Positions 49,570 to 57,618 of a stretch of 64,000 bases of DNA are shown piece after piece (position 1 is the first letter of the stretch; each line of letters starts with the position of its first letter). The stretch lies in NCBI RefSeq assembly GCF_014650675.1, contig NZ_BMVK01000002.1, positions 415,880-479,879 of the forward strand, written 5' to 3'. This DNA is from Streptomyces anulatus. Its GTDB lineage: Bacteria; Actinomycetota; Actinomycetes; Streptomycetales; Streptomycetaceae. The translations under genes and the position numbers were made by a program. A model generated the notes under the pieces. It searched no databases. It saw nothing but the letters and a program-made list of their open reading frames with translations, and was not told the origin of the DNA.

Positions 49570-52500
49570 CTATCCGTCCTCGGGGGCCGGCTCGTCCAGC
49601 AGGATCCGCTCCAGCTCGGCCCGGCCGGGCAGTCCCCGCGGTTGGACGGTCTCCCCGCTGCGTACGTAGAGGAAGGTGGCGGTGACCTCTTCGGGCGGCA
49701 GATCGTGCAGTTCGGCCCAGGCCAGCCGGTAGACGGCGAGCTGGAGCGGGTCGGCGGTGCGGTGGCGGGTGGTCTTCCAGTCGACGATCTCGTACCGGTC
49801 GCCGGTGCGGTAGACGGCGTCGATACGTCCCCGGATCACCCGGCCCGCCAGGGTGATCTGGAACGGGGTCTCCACCCGGTACGGCGTGCGCCGGGCGTAC
49901 GCGGTGCGCTCGAACGCCTCCTTCAGTTCGGCGAGGTCCCGCTCGTCGGCGATCTCCGCGTCGCTCCCGTCTCCCCCGGGCAGTTCGTCGGGGCCGAGCA
50001 TGGGCAGCGGCAGTTCCTCGTACCGCGACTCCACCCAGGCGTGGAACCGGGTGCCCCGGCGGGCGGCGGGCTGGGGCGGGCGGGGCATGGGCCGGGCCAG
50101 CTCCCGGGCGAAGGCGTCGGGGTCCTCGGCCAGGCGCAGCAGCTGGGTGGCGGAGAGCGCGGCGGGCACGAGGACCTCGCGCACGGTGGCACGGGCACGC
50201 CGCAGCTCCCCGGCCAGGGAGTCCAGGTCCCGGTCCCAGGAGGCGAGGGTGCGGGCCTCCTCGGGGGTCAGCCTTTCCGCCGGGTCTTCCCGCGGAGGAC
50301 GGGCGGCCTGGTCGGCCTGGTCCTCCTGCGGGTGACGTGCGGCCGGTTCCTCCTCCGGCTGACGTGCGGCCGGGATGTGCGGGGACGGGGGCGGTGCGGT
50401 GTCCGGTGCCGTGTCCGGCACGGTGTCCGGGGCCGTGTCCGGTGCGGTTCCCGGTGCCGTGTCCGGTGCGGTTCCCGGTGCCGTGTCCGGTGCGCCCGGG
50501 GGGCGTTCCGTGGGGAGCGCGTCCCAGTCCCAGTCCTCGTCGACCGGCTCCTCGTCGAACGGCTCCTCCTCGAACAGTGCCTCGTCGAACAGTGCCTCGT
50601 CGGCCGGTACGTCATCGGGCCCGGGCCCGTACGCCGGCGCCTCCTCGTCCCCGTGGACGGCCAGGCGCTCCAGGTGGGCCAGCACCGTGTCCCGGGCGGC
50701 GCGGCGGCGGGCCAGGGCGTCGGCGTCGAGCGGGAGCGGCCAGGCCAGGTCGGCGTCCCGTTCCGCGAGGGCCGGGTTCTCCTCGTCCTCCGCGGGCTCG
50801 TCCGCCCAGGCCTCGATCTCGCCGTGGCCCGCGGCGCAGTGCTCGTACAGCGCGTCGAGGAAGGCGGACGGGCCGCGGGTCCTCTTCTGCGACGGGCCCC
50901 ACCAGTGGCCGGAGCCGAGGAGCAGGGAGCGGGGGCGGGTGAACGTGACGTACCCGAGGCGCAGCTCCTCCGTGTGCTGGTGCTCCTTCATCTCCGCCTT
51001 GAACGCCTTGATCCCCTTGGCGTCGAGGCCGTCGTGCGTGTCCAGGGCCGGGAGCGTCTCCGCGTCGCCGCGCAGGGCGTGCGGGAGCACCTGGGCCTGG
51101 GCGGTCCACGCCTCCCGGGCCCGGTCGCTCGGGAACTGGCCCGTGACCAGTCCCGGCACGGCGACGACGTCCCACTCCAGGCCCTTGGACTTGTGCGCGG
51201 TCAGCACCTTGACGGTGTTCTCGCCACCGGGCAGCGCGTTGTCGAGGCCCTTCTCGTACTGTGCGGCGGTCCGCAGGAAGCCGAGGAAGGCGAGCAGGGT
51301 CGCCTCGCCGTCCAGGGAGGCGAACCGGGCCGCGGTGTCCAGGAAGTTGGCGAGGGTCTCGCGGCGGCGGGCGGCCAGCGCCTGCGGGGACGCGGACAGC
51401 TCGACCTCCAGTCCGGTGGTGGCCAGGACCCGGTGCAGGACGTCCATCAGGGGGTCGGCGAGCGAGCGGCGCAGGTCACGCAGCTCCCGGGCGAGGCGGG
51501 CGAAACGGACGCGGGCCTCGGCGGAGAACGGCAGCCCGTCGTCGGCCGCGTCCCCCACGACCAGGAAGGTGTCCAGCGCGTCCGCGAGCGATATCACCTC
51601 GGCCGGGTCCGTGCCCTCGACCGCGTCCGCGAGCCGTTGGTCCGCGTCGGCGTCGTCCGCGTGGCCGGCCCGGTGCACGAGGAGGCGGGCGCGGCGGCCC
51701 AGGAGCGCGAGGTCACGGGGGCCGATGCGCCACCGCGGTCCGGTGAGGAGGCGGACCAGGGAGGCGTTGGCCCCCGGGTCCTGGAGGACCTCGCAGACGG
51801 CGACCAGGTCCGCCACCTCGGGCAGGTGCAGCAGCCCGGCGAGACCGACGACCTCGACCGGGATGTCCCGGGCGACCAGCGCGGCCTGGATCTCGGGGAA
51901 GTCCCCGGCGGTGCGGCACAGGACGGCGATCTCGCCCGGCGGGGTGCCGGTGCGCACGAGGTGGGCGAGGGAGTCGGCGAGCCAGTCGATCTCCTCGGTG
52001 TGCGTGGTCAGCAGCGCGCAGCGGACCATGCCGTCCCGCTCGGCGCCGGGGGCGGGGCGCAGCGCCTCGACGCCCTCGTGCATCGCCCGCAGGGGCTCGG
52101 CGAGGCCGTTGGCGAGCTGGAGGAGACGGCCGCCGCTGCGCCGGTTCTCGCTGAGGCTGTAGCGGGTGGCGGGGGCGCCGTCGGCATGCGGAAAGTGCTC
52201 GGGGAAGTCGTCGAGGTTGGCGACGGACGCGCCGCGCCAGCCGTAGATCGCCTGACAGGGGTCGCCCACGGCGGTCACCGCGTGGCCGGTGGGCGTGTGG
52301 CTGCCCTCCCCGGACTCCGTACCGGCACCGAACAGCGCGGAGAGCAGCAGTCGCTGGGCCACCGACGTGTCCTGGTACTCGTCGAGGAGAACCACCCGGA
52401 ACTCCTCGCGCAGGATCTTCCCGACCTCGGGCCGGGTCAGGGCCAGCTCGGCGGAGAGGGCGATCTGGTCGCCGAAGTCCAGCAGGTCCCGGCTGCGCTT

Positions 52501-53193
52501 GGCGGCCCGGTAGCGCTCGGTGAGGCCGAGGAGGGAGCGGCGGGCCTCGGCGGTCTCGGGGATCTTGCGCAGATCGGCGTTGCTGAGCCTGGCGTGCTCC
52601 AGGGCGCTCAGCAGCTCGGTGTCGTACGTATCGAGCGCGCCGGGCCGTACGAGGTGTTCGGACAGCTCCCCGTCGAGCGCCAGGAGATCGCTGACCAGAG
52701 TGGGGAAGGACCGGGTGAGCGCCGGATAGGGGCCCGGGGCCTCGCGCAGCACCTTCGCGGCGAGCTGGTAGCGGGTGGCGTCGGCGAGGAGGCGGGTGGT
52801 CGGCTCCAGGCCGATGCGCAGGCCGTGCTCGGTGAGGAGGCGGCCGGCGAAGGCGTGGTAGGTGGAGATGGTGGGTTCGCCCGGGGGGTTGTCCGGGTCG
52901 ATCACGTCGGGGTCGGTGACCCCGGCGGCGATCAGCGCCCTGCGGACGCGCTCGGCCAGCTCGCCCGCCGCCTTGTTGGTGAAGGTGAGGCCGAGGACCT
53001 GCTCCGGCGCGACCTGTCCGGTGCCCACCAGCCAGACCACGCGGGCGGCCATCACCGTGGTCTTGCCCGACCCGGCTCCGGCCACGATCACCTGCGGGGC
53101 GGGCGGCGCGGTGATGCAGGCCGTCTGCTCCGGGGTGAACGGAATCCCGAGGAGCTCCTTGAGCTGCTCGGGATCGGTGAGACGTGGGGACAC
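49570..53193 (-). CDS. AdnB-like helicase-nuclease
   Basis: A 1207-residue SF1A motor plus nuclease protein; GTG 53193 is my start (the frame is open further upstream without a start signal). Motif I VAGAGSGKTTVMAARVVWLV, motif II LLDEYQDTSVAQRLLLS, motif III AVGDPCQAIYGWRGAS and motif V VLTAHKSKGLEWDVVAVPG are intact. Residues ~880-960 are a Pro-rich linker with repeats of DTAPGTAP. The C-terminal PD-(D/E)xK nuclease has VIRGRIDAVYRTGDRYEIVD and WKTTRHRTADPLQLAVYR. With the upstream gene it forms a pair like AdnAB, which resects DNA ends. Confidence 0.9.
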   Translation of the reverse strand: MSPRLTDPEQLKELLGIPFTPEQTACITAPPAPQVIVAGAGSGKTTVMAARVVWLVGTGQVAPEQVLGLTFTNKAAGELAERVRRALIAAGVTDPDVIDPDNPPGEPTISTYHAFAGRLLTEHGLRIGLEPTTRLLADATRYQLAAKVLREAPGPYPALTRSFPTLVSDLLALDGELSEHLVRPGALDTYDTELLSALEHARLSNADLRKIPETAEARRSLLGLTERYRAAKRSRDLLDFGDQIALSAELALTRPEVGKILREEFRVVLLDEYQDTSVAQRLLLSALFGAGTESGEGSHTPTGHAVTAVGDPCQAIYGWRGASVANLDDFPEHFPHADGAPATRYSLSENRRSGGRLLQLANGLAEPLRAMHEGVEALRPAPGAERDGMVRCALLTTHTEEIDWLADSLAHLVRTGTPPGEIAVLCRTAGDFPEIQAALVARDIPVEVVGLAGLLHLPEVADLVAVCEVLQDPGANASLVRLLTGPRWRIGPRDLALLGRRARLLVHRAGHADDADADQRLADAVEGTDPAEVISLADALDTFLVVGDAADDGLPFSAEARVRFARLARELRDLRRSLADPLMDVLHRVLATTGLEVELSASPQALAARRRETLANFLDTAARFASLDGEATLLAFLGFLRTAAQYEKGLDNALPGGENTVKVLTAHKSKGLEWDVVAVPGLVTGQFPSDRAREAWTAQAQVLPHALRGDAETLPALDTHDGLDAKGIKAFKAEMKEHQHTEELRLGYVTFTRPRSLLLGSGHWWGPSQKRTRGPSAFLDALYEHCAAGHGEIEAWADEPAEDEENPALAERDADLAWPLPLDADALARRRAARDTVLAHLERLAVHGDEEAPAYGPGPDDVPADEALFDEALFEEEPFDEEPVDEDWDWDALPTERPPGAPDTAPGTAPDTAPGTAPDTAPDTVPDTAPDTAPPPSPHIPAARQPEEEPAARHPQEDQADQAARPPREDPAERLTPEEARTLASWDRDLDSLAGELRRARATVREVLVPAALSATQLLRLAEDPDAFARELARPMPRPPQPAARRGTRFHAWVESRYEELPLPMLGPDELPGGDGSDAEIADERDLAELKEAFERTAYARRTPYRVETPFQITLAGRVIRGRIDAVYRTGDRYEIVDWKTTRHRTADPLQLAVYRLAWAELHDLPPEEVTATFLYVRSGETVQPRGLPGRAELERILLDEPAPEDG

Positions 53194-53276
53194 CCGGACA
53201 ACGGTAACCGGGCCCACCGACAACCCGGCACGAACCGGATTCCCCGCTCCACCACCCGGCGACCCGGATGCGGCGG

Positions 53277-56200
53277 CTACTCGACCACCTGCCGCCCCTC
53301 CGGCTGGGCGCTGCACGAGGCACGGAAGGCGCAGTGGGAGCAGTGGGTGCCGGTGGTGGGCGTGAAGCGTTCGTCCAGGACCTTTCCGGCGGCGGTGGCG
53401 AGCAGCCCGGAGACCCATTCCCCGGCCAGTGGTTCCTGGGCCTGGACCTTGGGGAAGGCGTCGCCGCCCTCCTTCTTGGGGGCGGGCTGGCGGAGCTGGA
53501 CCAGCTCGGCCCCGCCCGGCTCGGGGCGTTTGCCGTCGAAGACCTCGTCGACCGCGCCCTCGCGGACGGCGAGCTGGTAGACGGCGAGCTGGGGGTGGGC
53601 GGCGACCTCGTCCTTGGTGGGCGCGCCCTTGCCGGTCTTGAAGTCGACGACGTACGCCCGGCCTTCGGCGTCCTGTTCGACCCGGTCCATCGAGCCCCGG
53701 ATGCGTACGGCGTACTCGCCCGCCTCCAGGGTCACGTCGAAGTCGTGCTCGCTCGCGGCGGGGGTGCGGCCGCCCCGGTCCAGGACGTGCCAGTGCAGGA
53801 AGCGTTCCAGGGCGGCACGGGCGTGGTCCTTCTCCTGCTCGGACTTCCAGGGGGCGTCGAAGGCGAGGCCGTTCCACACGGAGTCCAGGCGTTCCATGAG
53901 GACGTCGAGGTCGGCGGGCGTACGGCTGGAGGCGACCTCGTCGGCGAGTACGTGGACGACGTTGCCGAACCCCTGGGCGGCGGTGGCCGGGGCGTCGGCC
54001 TTCACCTCGCGGCCCAGGAACCACTGGAGGGCGCAGGTGTTGGCGAGCTGGTCCAGCGCGCTGCCGGAGAGGGTGACGGGCTGGTCGCGGTCGCGCAGCG
54101 GGACGGCTGAGCGGGTCGGCTCCTCCAGGCCCCACCAGCGGTACGGGTGGGCCGCGGGCACCAGCGGCTGCCCCTCGTCGTCGGTGAGCGCGGCGAGCCG
54201 GGCGAGGCGGTGGGCGGCGGCCTCGCGCAGCGCGTCGGAGGCGGCCGGGTCGACCGTGGTGGCGCGCAGTTCGGCGACGAGCGCGGCGACGGCGAGGGGG
54301 CGGCGCGGGCGGCCGGTGACGTCGCGGGGTTCGACGCCCAGCTCGGTCAGGAAGCGGGAGGGCTGGTCGCCGTCGTCGGCGGGGGCCTTCACGGCAGTGA
54401 CGACGAGGCGGTCACGGGCGCGGGTGGCGGCGACGTAGAAGAGCCGGCGCTCCTCGGCGAGGAGGGCCCCGGGCGTGAGGGGTTCGGCGAGTCCGTCGCG
54501 GCCGATCCGGTCGGCCTCCAGGAGGGAGCCCCGGCGGCGCAGGTCGGGCCAGACGCCCTCCTGGACCCCGGCGACGACGACGAGCCGCCACTCCAGGCCC
54601 TTGGAGCGGTGAGCGGTCATCAGGCGTACGGCGTCGGGGCGGGCGGTCCGCCGCGTGAGGGTGTCCGCGGCGATGTCCTGGGCGTCGACCTCTTCGAGGA
54701 AGTTGAGGGCCCCGCGCCCGCCGGTGCGCTCCTCGGCGCGCGCCGCCGTCTCGAACAGGGCGCACACCGCGTCGAGATCGCGGTCGGCGTTGCGCCCGCC
54801 CGCCCCGCCGCGCAGTGCGGCCCGCTCCAGCCTGCCGGGCCAGGGGGTGCCGTTCCACAGGGTCCACAGGGCCTCCTCGGCGGTGCCGCCGCCTTCGAGG
54901 AGTTCGCGGGCCTTGCGCAGGAGCGCGCCGAGGCGCTGCGCTCCGTGGGCGTACGCCGGGTCGTGCGTGACGAGCCGTTCGGGCTCGGCCAGGGCGCGGG
55001 CCAGCAGTGCGTCGGAAGGTGCGGGGACCCGGATCCCGGCGGCGCGCTCCTCGTCGCGCAGGGCCCGGCCGAGGCGGCGCAGGTCGGCGGCGTCCATGGA
55101 GCCGAGCGGGGAGGTGAGGAGGGTGAGGGCGGTTTCGGTGTCGAGCCAGGGTGCGGGCCCCTCCTCGGGACTCTCCTCGGGACCCCCCTCCGGCCCTTCC
55201 GCTGCCGCTTCCTCCGGCTGATCCTCCGCTTCGGCTTCCGCTTCGGCTTCTGCTTCGGCTTCTGCTTCGGCTTCTGCTTCGGCTTCTGCTTCAGCGGGGC
55301 GGTGGTGCAGCGCCGCGGTGGCCACCGTCCGCAGCGCCGTCAGCAGGGGGGCGACGGCCGGTTCGTGGCGCAGCGGCAGGTCGTCGCCGTCGACCTCCAG
55401 GGGGACGCCGGCGGAGGTGAGGGCGCGGCGGACGGCGGGCAGCGAGCGGCCTCCGGCCCGTACCAGCACGGCCATCTCCTGCCACGGCACCCCGTCCTCC
55501 AGATGGGCGCGGCGCAGCAGGTCCGCGATGTTCTCCAGCTCCGTGGACGCGGTCGGGTAGGTGTACGTCTCGACGAGGCCGCCGTCCCGGACGGCGGCCG
55601 GGTCCCGGTGGACGCGGACCGTGTCGGCGGGCAGCCGGGTCAGGGGCATCCGGCGGGTGAGCAGCCGGGTCGCCGCGAGCAGTCCGGCCCCGGAGCGGCG
55701 GGAGGTGGTGAGGACGCCCACGGGCGCGGGGCCCCCGTCCGCCCGGCGGAAGGTGTCGGGGAAGTCGAGGATGCCGTTCACGTCGGCGCCCCGGAACGTG
55801 TAGATCGACTGGTCGGGGTCGCCGAAGGCGATCAGCGTCCGTCCACCGCGCGCATCCGCACCGCGCTCCCGGTCGTGCCCCGGCGCGCGCCCCCGGTTGC
55901 CCGCCAGCGCGTGCAGCAGACGCACCTGGGCCGGGTCGGTGTCCTGGTACTCGTCGACGTACACCGCGTCGTAGCTCCCGGCCAGCCGCTCCGCCACCTC
56001 GGGGCGCTCGGCGAGCAGGACCGCGCGGTGGACCAGCTCGGCGTAGTCCAGGACGCCCTGGGCGTCGAGGATGTCGAGGTACTCGGCGAGGAACTGGGCC
56101 GCCGCCGTCCAGTCCGGGCGGCCGGTGCGGCGGGCGAAGGCGGCCAGCGCGTCCGGGCCGAGACCCAGTTCACGGCTGCGGGCCAGCACCGCGCGCACCT

Positions 56201-56750
56201 CGTCGGCGAAGCCTCGGGTGGTCAGGCAGGACCGCAGCTCGTCCGGCCAGCGGACGTGGGCCAGGCCCTCCTTCTCCAGGTCGAGCTGGCCCGCGAGCAG
56301 CTCGCGAACGGTGACGTCCTGCTCGGGTCCGGACAGCAGGCGCAGCGGATCGGCGAACAGATCGGCGTCCTGGTGGGCCCGGACCAGGGCGTAGCAGTAC
56401 GAGTGGAACGTCGTGGCCTGCGGGCCCCGGGCCGCCCCGAGGCGGGCGGCCATCCGGTCGCGCAGCTCGACGGCGGCCTTGCGGCTGAAGGTGAGGACGA
56501 GGATGCGGGCGGGGTCGGCGCCCCGGTTCACCCGCGCGGCGACGGATTCGACGAGGGTGGTGGTCTTCCCGGTGCCGGGCCCGGCGAGGACCAGCAGCGG
56601 GCCGCCGGGGTGATCAACCACCGCGCGCTGGCCTGCGTCCAGGAGAGGGGGATCCACGGAACCCGGCGGAGTGCGCACCAGGCGGTACGCGCCCGTGGTC
56701 CGCGGCCGTGACTCACGGTGCGGACTGTGCCGGGTGGAGGAGGAACTCAC
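53277..56750 (-). CDS. AdnA-like helicase-nuclease
   Basis: A 1157-residue partner of AdnB. Motif I LAGPGTGKTTTLVESVAAR, motif II VYVDEYQDTDPAQVRLLHAL, motif III GDPDQSIYTFRGA, motif V LMTAHRSKGLEWRLVVVAG and motif VI FYVAATRARDRLVVTA are complete. The nuclease domain has an iron-sulfur-type Cys arrangement: one Cys in LANTCALQWFLGREV and three at the end in THCSHCAFRASC, with GSMDRVEQDAEGRAYVVDFK between. Residues ~497-520 are an Ala-Glu repeat, and then an acidic linker follows. GTG 56750 is the start; 83 bases separate it from adnB. Confidence 0.9.
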   Translation of the reverse strand: MSSSSTRHSPHRESRPRTTGAYRLVRTPPGSVDPPLLDAGQRAVVDHPGGPLLVLAGPGTGKTTTLVESVAARVNRGADPARILVLTFSRKAAVELRDRMAARLGAARGPQATTFHSYCYALVRAHQDADLFADPLRLLSGPEQDVTVRELLAGQLDLEKEGLAHVRWPDELRSCLTTRGFADEVRAVLARSRELGLGPDALAAFARRTGRPDWTAAAQFLAEYLDILDAQGVLDYAELVHRAVLLAERPEVAERLAGSYDAVYVDEYQDTDPAQVRLLHALAGNRGRAPGHDRERGADARGGRTLIAFGDPDQSIYTFRGADVNGILDFPDTFRRADGGPAPVGVLTTSRRSGAGLLAATRLLTRRMPLTRLPADTVRVHRDPAAVRDGGLVETYTYPTASTELENIADLLRRAHLEDGVPWQEMAVLVRAGGRSLPAVRRALTSAGVPLEVDGDDLPLRHEPAVAPLLTALRTVATAALHHRPAEAEAEAEAEAEAEAEAEAEAEAEDQPEEAAAEGPEGGPEESPEEGPAPWLDTETALTLLTSPLGSMDAADLRRLGRALRDEERAAGIRVPAPSDALLARALAEPERLVTHDPAYAHGAQRLGALLRKARELLEGGGTAEEALWTLWNGTPWPGRLERAALRGGAGGRNADRDLDAVCALFETAARAEERTGGRGALNFLEEVDAQDIAADTLTRRTARPDAVRLMTAHRSKGLEWRLVVVAGVQEGVWPDLRRRGSLLEADRIGRDGLAEPLTPGALLAEERRLFYVAATRARDRLVVTAVKAPADDGDQPSRFLTELGVEPRDVTGRPRRPLAVAALVAELRATTVDPAASDALREAAAHRLARLAALTDDEGQPLVPAAHPYRWWGLEEPTRSAVPLRDRDQPVTLSGSALDQLANTCALQWFLGREVKADAPATAAQGFGNVVHVLADEVASSRTPADLDVLMERLDSVWNGLAFDAPWKSEQEKDHARAALERFLHWHVLDRGGRTPAASEHDFDVTLEAGEYAVRIRGSMDRVEQDAEGRAYVVDFKTGKGAPTKDEVAAHPQLAVYQLAVREGAVDEVFDGKRPEPGGAELVQLRQPAPKKEGGDAFPKVQAQEPLAGEWVSGLLATAAGKVLDERFTPTTGTHCSHCAFRASCSAQPEGRQVVE
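55228..55292 (-). repeat. Tandem 6/12-bp repeat encoding (Ala-Glu)n in AdnA
   Basis: On the plus strand the unit CTTCGG/CTTCTG repeats in register, giving alternating Ala and Glu codons over about eleven dipeptides. It is a typical slippage-prone in-frame microsatellite in a linker region. Confidence 0.85.
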
Positions 56751-56962
56751 GTGGATCGCCGGTCCTGGTGGGTGTACGCGGGTGTGCTGGTGTTGAGGGA
56801 CGGGTCGGTGCAGTCGAGCAGGAGGAAGGGGGCGGGCGGAGCGTGCCGCGCGATGACGACGCTACGCCAGCGGCGGCGTGGGAGGCGGCGGCCGCGCTGC
56901 GTCCCTCGTCACGTGCGCTGCCGCGTCGGGCCGTATCCGCCGGAGGCCGATGGCGGATGCTG

Positions 56963-57445
56963 TCAGGTGTGAGCTTTCTCGCCCGGACCGCCCGGACCGC
57001 CCGGACCGCCCGGTTCGCCCGGTCCGTCCTGATCGCCCGGACCGCGCCCTTCGTCGGGTGCGGCATCCGCCTGCCCGCCGCCGTCCCAGCGGGCGCGCCG
57101 CATGTCGATGCGCGGGATGTGCCCCTCCGCCCGGTGCGACGCCTCACGCAGGGGGGTGCCCTCGGCCCGGTAGTGGTCCAGCGCCCGCAGCTCGTGGGCG
57201 GGGAGCAGCGTCCCGTCGGAGCGGACGACGCGCCACCACGGCACGGCCGATCCGTACAGCGCCATGACCCGGCCGACCTGGCGGGGTCCCCCCTCGCCCA
57301 GCCACTCCGCGATGTCGCCGTACGTCATCACCCGGCCGGGCGGGATCAGATCGGCCACATCGAGGACGCGCTCCGCGTACTCCGGCAGTTCGGCGCCGGT
57401 CGGGGCGGTGCCGGACCCGCCCCCGTCCGTCTGGTCCTGGCTCAT
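56963..57445 (-). CDS. Alkyltransferase-like (ATL) DNA-binding protein
   Basis: A 160-residue MGMT-fold protein from ATG 57445 (AGGATGGGA upstream). The helix-turn-helix region is VADLIPPGRVMTYGDIAEWL and the active site is AVPWWRVVRSDGTLL. The catalytic Cys of true alkyltransferases (PCHR) is replaced by Trp (PWWR), which defines ATL proteins. They bind O6-alkylguanine and recruit repair instead of repairing it. The C-terminal ~35 residues are Gly/Pro-rich (EPGGPGGPGGPGEKAHT), encoded by a repeat at about 56980-57020. Confidence 0.9.
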   Translation of the reverse strand: MSQDQTDGGGSGTAPTGAELPEYAERVLDVADLIPPGRVMTYGDIAEWLGEGGPRQVGRVMALYGSAVPWWRVVRSDGTLLPAHELRALDHYRAEGTPLREASHRAEGHIPRIDMRRARWDGGGQADAAPDEGRGPGDQDGPGEPGGPGGPGGPGEKAHT

Positions 57446-57618
57446 CCGTCCCATCCTGCCGTACGCCACCGACAGCCCGGCCGAAACGGTATCCGTCCGG
57501 GCACACCGCGTGCACACGGGTGGAAAGGAGCGTATGTTGCGCTTCCCGCGCCCGTGCAATGCACCCTGATGCCCTCCTCTGTCTACGGGCCGTGCCACCA
57601 TCATGCGGGCGGTGACCG

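Noticed and set aside
49375..53580. A long open frame (1401 codons) on the plus strand opposite the AdnB-like gene
   Set aside because: Its translation is Gly/Arg/Pro/Ala-rich with no domain, while the minus strand has intact helicase and nuclease motifs. Such mirror frames are expected in DNA with very high third-position GC. Similar frames opposite the UvrD2-like (44202-46748) and AdnA-like genes (54147-56711) were rejected for the same reason.
53194..54135. N-terminal extension of the AdnB frame
   Set aside because: The frame is open upstream to 54135, but the product there is out-of-frame shadow of the AdnA coding region. The SF1 motor begins at LTDPEQLKELLGIPFTPEQ after GTG 53193.
55228..55292. 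Repeat array resembling a CRISPR
   Set aside because: The units are 6-12 bp in phase with codons and have no spacers. It is an in-frame Ala-Glu linker. No array with 25-40 bp repeats occurs in the window.
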